DNA of 64,000 nucleotides, from the NCBI GenBank assembly GCA_002354055.1, contig DEKW01000003.1, forward strand, positions 1-64,000. Reading direction: 5' to 3'. Of this stretch, positions 41,054 to 47,411 are shown one piece after another; the stretch's first letter is position 1, and each line of letters begins with the position of its first letter. Position numbers and translations under genes: made by a program. The notes under the pieces are model-generated. The model saw only the letters and a list, made by a program, of their open reading frames with translations. It made no database searches and had not been told where the DNA came from. Source of the DNA: Bacteroidales bacterium UBA2712 (lineage in GTDB: Bacteria; Bacteroidota; Bacteroidia; Bacteroidales; Paludibacteraceae).

Positions 41054-41410
41054 TTACACCTTATACACCTCCAATGCAGCTTTTGCTGCTTCTCTATACG
41101 CCACCATCAGTCCTCCGGTGCCGAGCAGCGTACCGCCGAAATAGCGCACTACGACCACTAAAATATTGTCTAATCCCCGTGCATCGATGGATCGCAAGAT
41201 AGGTGCTCCGGCTGTACCGTGCGGCTCGCCGTCATCTTTGGTTCGCCAGAGGTTCGGTCCCAACCGGTACGCGTAGCACACATGCCGTGCGTCGTGGTAC
41301 TTCTTCTTATACCACGTGATACGCGCTTTCGCTTCGTCCTCATTCGCTATCGGCTCTGCGAACCCTAAGAACTTGCTCCCGCGATCTTTATATATACCTT
41401 CCGCCGCCAT
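41054..41410 (-). CDS. YigZ/IMPACT family protein, short form
   Basis: A 118-residue protein with the family core SKFLGFAEPIANEDEAKARI, DARHVCYAYRLG, DDGEPHGTAGAPIL and VVVVRYFGGTLLGTGGLMVAY. Full-length YigZ has about 200 residues with a C-terminal DUF1949 domain, which is absent here; short forms exist. Its start shares one base with the stop of the C1B peptidase gene. Proposed roles include translation regulation or RNA/peptide binding; none is proven. Confidence 0.88.
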   Translation of the reverse strand: MAAEGIYKDRGSKFLGFAEPIANEDEAKARITWYKKKYHDARHVCYAYRLGPNLWRTKDDGEPHGTAGAPILRSIDARGLDNILVVVVRYFGGTLLGTGGLMVAYREAAKAALEVYKV

Positions 41411-42651
41411 CAGTCTTTCGACTTTCGACTTTCTACTTTCTTCTTAATCTCCTTTGGAACAGCTTTCTTGTTTACCAAGATGTCGTTGGTCTTGTACCGC
41501 ATGAACGCCTCGCTTACATACCAGATGCCCTTGTAGTCGGAGCGCATCGTGCCCCAGCTGTTCTTGATCATGTAGTATTTCTTGCCGTTTTGGTCTTTGG
41601 CGATACCGAAGATCTGCATCCCGTGGTCGTCGGTGTTCTCCCAGTTGTCGAAGGCGTCCTGACGCATCTCCTGGGTGATCTCTTTCTCCGGCAGCGGTTT
41701 CTTCGTCAGCTCCTCTTTCTTCTTGTCGTTGCTCATGCCGACCCATTTCGCCATGTCGGAACCGGTGATGTCTGCGCCGTGGTCGTCATCCGGCACCACG
41801 CCGATACCTTTTCTCGTGAAGCCGAGTTCGGATACATCCGCTGCCCATGCCAGCGTGTAACCCTTTGCCAGCGCTTCGTCGATGATCTGCATCAACTCGT
41901 CGATCGGCACGTTGTACATCTGGTCCATACGCCAGTTATCAGGCACCTCCAACGCGAACTTCTCATAGAACGGATGGTGGGTATAGGACGTGAAGGAGAC
42001 ATAGTTCTCTTCTTTCAGCCCCAGGCTCTCCACAAAACTCTTCGGCGTGTATTTCTTGCCTTCGTACTCGAACTCCTCCGGACATTTGCCCAGGTACGTG
42101 TCGTAGATCGCTTGCAGCCCCTCTTTCCATACCGGACTCAGTTTCTTCAGGCTCTTGAGACCGTTCAGGTATCCTCCTGCTACCTTGTCCAACTCGCTAT
42201 GAACGGGTAGGGTGTCGTTCTTCGTCCACCCGTAACGGATTCCCGGCATCGCTTCCTGCGGCACCAGACCGTAGTGCTCCATGCAATAGATCACATCGTA
42301 CGCGCTGCCGCCGGGTGCAAAATGCGGCTCGTTATACAGCCTTACGCAGTACGTCGCGCGGTCGATCATCGTCTTGCTCACGACATACATCTCGCTGAAA
42401 TCCACCACTTTGCCTTTCTCCCGCAGCACCTCGCTCTCGAGAAATCCCAGCGTCGAGAACGCCCAGCAGGTCGAACTTCGGTTCTGGTCCTTCACCGGCG
42501 TGATACCCACGCTATCGACCGTCGTAAAACGGAAGCCCTCTATACTGTCTTTCTCAACTTTCGTACTGTCTTTCTCAACTTTGGTACTGTCGTTCTGCGC
42601 ATAGGCGCTTAAACTTACCGCCAACGCGGCTATAATCATTAACTCTTTCAT
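41410..42651 (-). CDS. Peptidase C1B (bleomycin-hydrolase-like aminopeptidase)
   Basis: A 413-residue exported papain-fold protease. Signal peptide (MIIAALAVSLSAYA then Q), then the Gln and Cys of ITPVKDQNRSSTCWAFS, His in NTDDHGMQIFG and Asn in MIKNSWGTM form the active site. It is found in Bacteroidota as a secreted C1B/C1-like peptidase. A KVEKDST duplication follows the signal peptide (DNA near 42540-42590). The C-terminal KVESRKSKD is encoded by a CTTTCGACTTTC-type repeat. The ATG lies in AACGAATGAACGAATG repeat DNA. Confidence 0.93.
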   Translation of the reverse strand: MKELMIIAALAVSLSAYAQNDSTKVEKDSTKVEKDSIEGFRFTTVDSVGITPVKDQNRSSTCWAFSTLGFLESEVLREKGKVVDFSEMYVVSKTMIDRATYCVRLYNEPHFAPGGSAYDVIYCMEHYGLVPQEAMPGIRYGWTKNDTLPVHSELDKVAGGYLNGLKSLKKLSPVWKEGLQAIYDTYLGKCPEEFEYEGKKYTPKSFVESLGLKEENYVSFTSYTHHPFYEKFALEVPDNWRMDQMYNVPIDELMQIIDEALAKGYTLAWAADVSELGFTRKGIGVVPDDDHGADITGSDMAKWVGMSNDKKKEELTKKPLPEKEITQEMRQDAFDNWENTDDHGMQIFGIAKDQNGKKYYMIKNSWGTMRSDYKGIWYVSEAFMRYKTNDILVNKKAVPKEIKKKVESRKSKD

Positions 42652-42685
42652 TCGTTCATTCGTTAATTCGTTTCATGTGAGGCTT

Positions 42686-42751
42686 GTACTCAATCAAAAG
42701 CGTGCGGAGCGTGTTGGGGACGCGGAGCCGCAGTACGGGGCAGTACGGTTT
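42686..42751. repeat. Large hairpin between prfB and the C1B peptidase gene
   Basis: GTACTCAATCAAAA (42686-42699) pairs with TTTTGATGAGTAC (42739-42751) apart from one bulged A. It encloses a GC-rich interior with CAGTACGGGGCAGTACGG repeats. On the transcribed (minus) strand it could end or process the prfB message. There is no strong T-run, so it is not a standard terminator. Confidence 0.65.
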
Positions 42752-42770
42752 TGATGAGTACTAGCCGAAC

Positions 42771-43877
42771 CTACTCTGGAAATTCCATCAAATACGCTTT
42801 GATGAACGCGTCGATATCTCCGTCCATGACGGCGTTCACGTTACTCGTCTGATAGTTCGTCCGGTGGTCCTTCACGCGGCGGTCGTCGAAGACGTAACTG
42901 CGTATCTGGCTTCCCCATTCGATCTTCTTCTTGCCTGCCTCCACTTTCGCCTGAGCCTGTCTTCTCTTCTCTAACTCTAACTCGTAGAGCTGACTCCGCA
43001 AGTGCCGCAAGGCATTCTCTCTATTCTTCGGCTGGTCGCGCGTCTCGGTGTTCTCGATGACAATCTCGTCCGGCTGGTTAGTCAAGGGGTTGATGAACTT
43101 ATAATGCAACCGCACACCGGACTCCACTTTGTTGACGTTCTGTCCGCCGGCACCCGAACTGCGGAACGTGTCCCAGCTTATTCCCGCAGGGTTGACCTCC
43201 ACCTCAATCGTGTCATCAATCAACGGCACGACAAACACGCTCGCAAAACTCGTCATGCGCTTTCCCTGCGCGTTATAAGGACTCACGCGCACCAGACGGT
43301 GCACGCCGTTCTCGCTCTTGAGATAACCGTACGCCATGTCGCCTTCGATATTGAACGTCACGGTCTTGATACCTGCCTCATCGCCTTCCTGCAGGTTGGC
43401 GATCGTCACTTTATAGTCGTGCTTCTCGCAGTACCGCTGGTACATACGCATCAGCTGCTCCGCCCAGTCCTGAGCCTCGGTACCACCTGCCCCCGCGACG
43501 ATCTTCAACACCGCCGGCATCTGGTCCTCTTCATGAGAAAGCATATTCTTCATCTCCAAATCCTCGACCTCCGCAAGAGCGTGCGCATAAGCCGCATCCA
43601 CCTCTTCTTCGGTTACCAACTCCTCGCGGTAGTACTCATAACTGAGGTTCAACTCCTCCACCGCCGCGCGTACACCTTCGTATCCGTCGATCCAGCGTTT
43701 GATGCCTTTGACCTTCTTCATCTGCGCCTCGGCAGCTTTCGCGTCATCCCAGAATCCCGGAGCCTGCGTATGCAGCTCTTCTTCCTCCAACTGAATACGT
43801 TTCTCGTCGATCTGCAAGTACGCCTTCAGCTTGTCTGCTCGTTGTTGTACGTCTTTTAATTGTTCTATCGTAATCAT
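42771..43877 (-). CDS. prfB: Peptide chain release factor 2
   Basis: Releases the peptide at UGA and UAA codons. The 368-residue protein has the coiled-coil domain 1, the SPY tripeptide in VRVSPYNAQGKRMTSF (E. coli has SPF), the catalytic GAGGQNVNKVES (about residues 241-252) and the conserved WGSQIRSYVFDD. No programmed frameshift is needed: the frame is open from the start to the end without an internal UGA. The ATG at 43877 is about 27 bases after the predicted transcript start. Confidence 0.96.
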   Translation of the reverse strand: MITIEQLKDVQQRADKLKAYLQIDEKRIQLEEEELHTQAPGFWDDAKAAEAQMKKVKGIKRWIDGYEGVRAAVEELNLSYEYYREELVTEEEVDAAYAHALAEVEDLEMKNMLSHEEDQMPAVLKIVAGAGGTEAQDWAEQLMRMYQRYCEKHDYKVTIANLQEGDEAGIKTVTFNIEGDMAYGYLKSENGVHRLVRVSPYNAQGKRMTSFASVFVVPLIDDTIEVEVNPAGISWDTFRSSGAGGQNVNKVESGVRLHYKFINPLTNQPDEIVIENTETRDQPKNRENALRHLRSQLYELELEKRRQAQAKVEAGKKKIEWGSQIRSYVFDDRRVKDHRTNYQTSNVNAVMDGDIDAFIKAYLMEFPE

Positions 43878-43909
43878 AAGCCTATAATTTGCCAATTTAA
43901 AATCGGCTA

Positions 43910-43940
43910 CAAAGGTACAACAAAAATTGCACATATGCAA
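43910..43940 (-). promoter_or_regulatory. Promoter of prfB
   Basis: Minus strand: TTGCATATGTGCAATTTTTG and 23 bases on TACCTTTG. The A-run of the common form is replaced by CAATTTTTG. Confidence 0.82.
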
Positions 43941-44143
43941 ACATTCGGGCATTTTTTTTGACGAATAGAATAAAATTCTATCTATTTTGTGTGGATAGAT
44001 AGCGGCTATGCTTGCATAAGGCGATATCTATGCGCACAAAAATAGGAAGCCGTTCGGCTCGTCAAAAAAGATGCTCGCCTTTGCATATGGGCTGCAAGAT
44101 GCGACTGTACTTTCGAAGGGGTCCCCATTTTGGGGGAGGAGGT

Positions 44144-44174
44144 CGAAGTTACTGCTTTTTTTTGACATACACAA
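44144..44174 (-). promoter_or_regulatory. Orphan promoter-like site
   Basis: Minus strand TTGTGTATGTCAAAAAAAAG has TAACTTCG exactly 23 bases from TTG, so all positions fit except the last T of TTTG. No ORF begins downstream before prfB. It may drive a small RNA or be a relic. Confidence 0.5.
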
Positions 44175-44247
44175 TTTTGCGACCTCGTTGCCGCACGCGA
44201 AGGCGGGGGGAAAATATTAATTGCTCTTTGTCCCTTGGTTCAACCCG

Positions 44248-44291
44248 TAAACGGTAAACTGTAAACTGTAACCCTTAACCCTTAACCATTT
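44248..44291. repeat. GTAAACTGTAAACTG and CCCTTAACCCTTAA repeats
   Basis: Tandem 7- to 8-base words (GGTAAACTGTAAACTGTAAC, then CCCTTAACCCTTAACC). A related GGCTAAAGGTTAG tandem follows sufE (49725-49752). These are short spacer repeats of unknown role. Confidence 0.6.
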
Positions 44292-44339
44292 TGTTTACCC
44301 ATATTTAGATAAGGTTTTTATATGTTTTCCCTTATCAAC

Positions 44340-44376
44340 AAAGCGCCCACTCGCGAGAGTAGGCGCTTTGCTTTTG
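44340..44376. terminator. Hairpin terminator after the lipoprotein gene
   Basis: AAAGCGCC-C-ACTC pairs with GAGT-A-GGCGCTTT, a 12-bp stem with one mismatch. TTTT follows close by on the plus strand and TTG on the minus. It lies downstream of the minus-strand lipoprotein gene and could serve either strand. Confidence 0.7.
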
Positions 44377-44443
44377 TGATAGGCCACAGATTATCATATC
44401 ATACGGTCTCCTACGGAGGTCTGGGATATGATATTGTGGAGTA

Positions 44444-44983
44444 TTACCATTCAATTCTGGAGAACGTCTTGTCTTCTTTGAACGCATAGAGAATACTTAC
44501 GAGGCCGTTTTTGTTCTCTTCGTACCACTCGGCCACTTTTCCTTCTGCGATAGTAAAGCTGACCGCGTCCTCGACCTCGGCCACATCCGATACCACGTAG
44601 TCATCATCATCTACTACATAACCCGTGACTTTGTAAGTGTATGCTCCGGCAAATGCCCGCATCGTGTTCACGTCCTGACCTTCTTTCACTTGCAGCAACA
44701 CGCGCATACCCAATTTGCAAGGAAGCTTAGTCCTGACTTTCTTCTCAAATGAGCCTTCGTCTGTCACTTGCTCGCTTTTTACCTGGCCATCGGCATCGTA
44801 GTACTCCACCGTTACATCAAAATGACTTCTGATTTTTGAGTTGGCCCTGAACTTGTAAGTCATCTCTGCTTCCAACTTCTGCTCCGAAGTGGGCGGGTTA
44901 ACCGGCTTGTTGCAGGAGGACAACAGGTACATCATTGCAGAGCAGCAAAGGACGGCTGCAAGCATCATCATAATTTTCTTCAT
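44444..44983 (-). CDS. Unrecognised lipoprotein
   Basis: A 179-residue protein with a lipobox (MMYLLSSC) after a hydrophobic leader, so a periplasmic or outer-membrane lipoprotein. The mature part is strand-rich: EMTYKFRANSKIRSHFDVTVEYYDADG, then a SFEKKVRTKLPCKLGMRVLLQVKEG core. It has no family that I recognise. The ATG at 44983 (MKKIMMML) is the likely start; an ATG two codons earlier is equally possible. The promoter is about 225 bases upstream, leaving a long leader with a strong hairpin. Confidence 0.7.
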   Translation of the reverse strand: MKKIMMMLAAVLCCSAMMYLLSSCNKPVNPPTSEQKLEAEMTYKFRANSKIRSHFDVTVEYYDADGQVKSEQVTDEGSFEKKVRTKLPCKLGMRVLLQVKEGQDVNTMRAFAGAYTYKVTGYVVDDDDYVVSDVAEVEDAVSFTIAEGKVAEWYEENKNGLVSILYAFKEDKTFSRIEW

Positions 44984-45142
44984 AATCATAAAATTTAATA
45001 AAACTAATATTGATTTTTTCTACTTAACATCATCATTTGTCTTATTGTGTAGTCTATTATAGTAACACACATGCGCGAATGGCTGTAGAAATCAACCCAT
45101 CCCGACACCCGCTCCGCCATGCTGTAATGTGTGACTAATAAC

Positions 45143-45197
45143 TGATTATCAGGGCGATATACAACGTGCGCCGACGCAGCGTGAGGCCTGATAATCA
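45143..45197 (-). promoter_or_regulatory. Hairpin at the start of the lipoprotein mRNA leader
   Basis: CCTGATAATCA (45187-45197) and TGATTATCAGG (45143-45153) are perfect 11-base inverted repeats, with a GC-rich loop that can itself pair (GCGTCGGCGC region). In the transcript it begins a few bases after the predicted start and precedes about 150 unstructured AT-rich bases. It could be an RNA stabiliser or a regulatory leader. Confidence 0.6.
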
Positions 45198-45207
45198 AAA
45201 CACGGTG

Positions 45208-45238
45208 CAAAGGTACTGCTTTTTTTTGACCTGCACAA
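45208..45238 (-). promoter_or_regulatory. Promoter of the lipoprotein at 44444
   Basis: Minus strand TTGTGCAGGTCAAAAAAAAG with TACCTTTG at 23-base spacing. It faces away from the promoter at 45318. Confidence 0.82.
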
Positions 45239-45317
45239 GCCCTTATACCATTTTTTGCTATTTTTCTCTATTTTTCTCACTTTTTGCTATTTTTCATACT
45301 TTTTCATGCCCCGAAAT

Positions 45318-45348
45318 TTGCATATTTCAAAAATTTTCCGTACCTTTG
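45318..45348 (+). promoter_or_regulatory. Promoter of the gene at 45574
   Basis: TTGCATATTTCAAAAATTTT then TACCTTTG at 23-base spacing. The ATG is about 220 bases downstream, leaving a long leader. Confidence 0.82.
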
Positions 45349-45387
45349 CGTCGGATTTAGAAGATCGCCCACTACATTGTGCATTTT

Positions 45388-45501
45388 TGTCGCATCGTTG
45401 CGACAACCAACCCCAAAACCAACCCAAGTCCCCTGAATAAACCCCAAACAAAACGCGAACAACCCCAAAACAACCCCCAAACAACCCCCAAACAACCCCC
45501 G
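45388..45501 (+). other. Leader with hairpin and C-run tract (G-quadruplex-prone on the minus strand)
   Basis: The leader first holds a perfect TGTCGCA/TGCGACA hairpin (45388-45405). It then has eight C-runs of 3-5 bases separated by A-rich spacers (45411-45501). The last four are CCCC, CCCCC, CCCCC and CCCCC with 6-7-base AAACAA-type loops. The template strand therefore carries G4-5 runs that fit a G-quadruplex pattern. Confidence 0.6.
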
Positions 45502-45573
45502 CCACGGACTCATCCTAGACTTTATGGCACAAACAATACTCCTAATCTGCTGCAAATAAACCACTTATACAAC

Positions 45574-46269
45574 ATGTCGAAGCACTTAAAAACACAGGTC
45601 ATTAACGCTTTGAAATCCTCAATCGCTACCTTTGTGGATCTCCCGGCAGGTACACCTCATGCTAAAGGCGTGCGGTACTTCTACCTGAGTGCCGGCTTCG
45701 ACTCGTATATAGGCGCGCTGGATGAGCAGAAACTTGGACGTAAGTACAAGAAACGCATCATCGCACGCCACTCTCGTTTCCACAAAGGCCTCTTCCAACT
45801 TTATACCTTCCATTTCCCGAAAAAATGGTCCGCAGCCTGCGTGGCCAACCGCGAACTTATCAAAGAAGCCCAGCGCCAAGCCCACGCCCTCGAACACGCT
45901 CATACCCCCGAAGCACTCGAATGGAGACTCCGTTTCTTCCATCATTACTTCAACGTCGTCAAAGGCCACGCAAAACCCGCTCCGGGACTCAAAGCCTACG
46001 GCTATTTCTATCAATATACCTACGTCTGTATCTACCGCGAGCTCCAGGCTCAAACACAAGAAGCCAAAGCCCGCCAAACTCGGCAATCACCTGCCATAAC
46101 CGACGCACAACTCAAACATTTTGCCGAGGACGTCACCTTCGAACCCGTCTATCCCAAAATCAACCGTCATCCGCACACTCTTTTTCCAAAAAACAATGCG
46201 GAAAAAATTACGTGCGGGCTTGCATATGTCCGAAAAAATGACTACAAAAAAAATATTTATGAAAACTAA
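45574..46269 (+). CDS. Unrecognised basic protein
   Basis: A 231-residue basic protein rich in His, Tyr and Lys, with no signal peptide and no family I can name. Segments such as AKGVRYFYLSAGFDSYIG, HSRFHKGLFQLYTFHFPKKW and KAYGYFYQYTYVCIYREL suggest a compact fold that may bind nucleic acid. The ATG at 45574 is chosen because the frame upstream runs through the C-rich leader. The last ~25 residues (ITCGLAYVRKNDYKKNIYEN) are read from a promoter-like sequence for the next gene, so the original stop may have been lost. The end overlaps the next gene by 11 bases. Confidence 0.55.
   Translation: MSKHLKTQVINALKSSIATFVDLPAGTPHAKGVRYFYLSAGFDSYIGALDEQKLGRKYKKRIIARHSRFHKGLFQLYTFHFPKKWSAACVANRELIKEAQRQAHALEHAHTPEALEWRLRFFHHYFNVVKGHAKPAPGLKAYGYFYQYTYVCIYRELQAQTQEAKARQTRQSPAITDAQLKHFAEDVTFEPVYPKINRHPHTLFPKNNAEKITCGLAYVRKNDYKKNIYEN
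46220..46250 (+). promoter_or_regulatory. Degenerate promoter-like site inside the end of the 45574 gene
   Basis: TTGCATATGTCCGAAAAAAT is followed by TACAAAAA at exactly 23-base spacing. The TTTG of the -7 box is replaced by AAAA. The next gene starts at 46259. It may be a weak promoter or a relic. Confidence 0.4.
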
Positions 46270-47320
46270 CAAATTCTTTTGGGTTATCGCCATGATAACC
46301 TTTATGGTGCCGGAGATGGCACAGGAGATTGCGGCAGAGGAGCCGGAGATGGCACAGGAGATTGCGGCAGAGGAACCGGGGATGGCACAGGAGATTGCGG
46401 CGGAGGAGCCTGTGATCATCACCGCCCCGGACACAACGATCGACAAGACCGCTTATACCTTATCCGATCAAGGCATCACCATCGCTGTTTCCTACGGATC
46501 AGCGTACCCTGCAGACCATGCGTACAATAACATCGACGTGACGTATTTCGGCGTTCTTGCCAATGGGAGTATGACCATTTCCGCCGGCGAAAACATCCGC
46601 GGCATTGCGGTCAACGGATGGGCGAAGCAGAACTTCAGCGCGTCGTGTGATTACGGAAATATCGACTACATCTCCGATGAGGCAGCGGACGCCGTCGGCG
46701 AACCGGTTCTGACGATCAGCGACGTTAACCATCCGTCGGTGACGATCTCCTGCGACAAGCAGCTCCGCTGTTTCAGCATCGAGGTGTATTTCTCCGAGAA
46801 CCCCGACGCCCCGCAGGAAGAGGCGACGGATACCGTGCGTCTGGAGATGGTAAGGGCGGTAGCACAAGACTACTCGGAGGACACCACGTACTCCAGCGAA
46901 GGAGCGTACAGTTATTGGCTGATGTTAGCGCCCGAGGCGGGCTATCCCGAGGTTTGGCTCGATCTCTACGCTGCGGTCAAAGGTGATTTGTCCGGCGAGT
47001 ACTCGCTATATAACTACAACGTAGGCGACTACACATTTGTGCAGCTGGGCGCTTCGTCGCTGGATTACGAGTACGCTTATGATCAGGAGTTTACGATCAC
47101 CAAGTCCGGCAGCAACTACCGCATCGAGGGCTATGTGATTGCCGAGAATGATGTACAGTATGAATTTGTATTTGAGGGACCTGTATCATTCGTGAAAGAA
47201 GGAGACGATGAAGGCGTAGAGAATGTAGAGCCCGACTCCTTGCGAAGCGTCAAGATCCTGCAAGACGGACAACTCCTGATCCTGCGAAACGGCAGGAGAT
47301 ACACCGTCTTAGGGATATAA
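46259..47320 (+). CDS. Exported protein with T9SS-like C-terminal tail
   Basis: A 353-residue protein. A signal peptide (NKFFWVIAMITFMV) runs directly into three copies of an 11-residue unit, EMAQEIAAEEP, whose first copy contains the probable A-Q cleavage site. Two strand-rich domains follow, the first with AVNGWAKQNFSASCDYGNIDYI and the second with EGAYSYWLMLAPEAGYPEVWLDLYAA. The C-terminus (EGVENV then SVKILQDGQLLILRNGRRYTVLGI) resembles the tail of the BspA-like protein at 1-1904 and suggests export by the type IX system encoded in part at 51140-55784. Function unknown. ATG at 46259 is preferred; it overlaps the upstream gene by 11 bases. Confidence 0.75.
   Translation: MKTNKFFWVIAMITFMVPEMAQEIAAEEPEMAQEIAAEEPGMAQEIAAEEPVIITAPDTTIDKTAYTLSDQGITIAVSYGSAYPADHAYNNIDVTYFGVLANGSMTISAGENIRGIAVNGWAKQNFSASCDYGNIDYISDEAADAVGEPVLTISDVNHPSVTISCDKQLRCFSIEVYFSENPDAPQEEATDTVRLEMVRAVAQDYSEDTTYSSEGAYSYWLMLAPEAGYPEVWLDLYAAVKGDLSGEYSLYNYNVGDYTFVQLGASSLDYEYAYDQEFTITKSGSNYRIEGYVIAENDVQYEFVFEGPVSFVKEGDDEGVENVEPDSLRSVKILQDGQLLILRNGRRYTVLGI
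46313..46411 (+). repeat. 33-bp tandem repeat, three copies
   Basis: GAGATGGCACAGGAGATTGC followed by GGCAGAGGAGCCG occurs three times with only a few changes, coding for EMAQEIAAEEP. The copy number could vary by slippage without a frame change. Confidence 0.9.
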
Positions 47321-47344
47321 AAAGCAAGATAATTCATATTTTTC

Positions 47345-47375
47345 TTGCATATATCAAAAATTTTGCGTACCTTTG
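47345..47375 (+). promoter_or_regulatory. Promoter of the DUF349-ftsE-sufE group
   Basis: TTGCATATATCAAAAATTTT then TACCTTTG at 23-base spacing, about 30 bases before the DUF349 start. Confidence 0.85.
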
Positions 47376-47411
47376 CACCCACAAAGGTTTTTGCACGTAA
47401 TAAAAACAACT

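Larger units (their letters stand above)
43941..44443. other. Large intergenic region without a convincing gene
   Basis: About 500 bases hold no ORF with family features. Contents include a perfect-spacing promoter-like site on the minus strand (44144-44174) and a CCCCATTTTGGGG hairpin (near 44121). There are also runs of GTAAACTGTAAACTGTAACC and CCCTTAACCC repeats (44248-44290) and a terminator-like hairpin (44340-44376). A small plus-strand ORF near 44012 is judged non-coding. Confidence 0.6.

Noticed and set aside
42771..43877. Programmed frameshift in prfB
   Set aside because: The frame is continuous from the conserved start to the end with no internal UGA, so no frameshift is required here. 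The SPY tripeptide instead of SPF appears normal for Bacteroidota as far as I recall.
44012..44257. Plus-strand ORF of 81 codons in the empty region
   Set aside because: No promoter, no family signal, arginine-rich random composition, and it crosses the minus-strand promoter-like site.
43953..44443. tRNA or rRNA gene in the largest gaps
   Set aside because: No cloverleaf-like arms with a TTC-loop motif or rRNA-like conserved blocks were recognised in the gaps at 43941-44443, 44990-45573 or 61330-61548.
45004..45210. Small minus-strand ORF (68 codons) in the lipoprotein leader
   Set aside because: It begins with TTG inside the -7 box of the promoter, so it would lie upstream of the transcript start, and it has no homology features.
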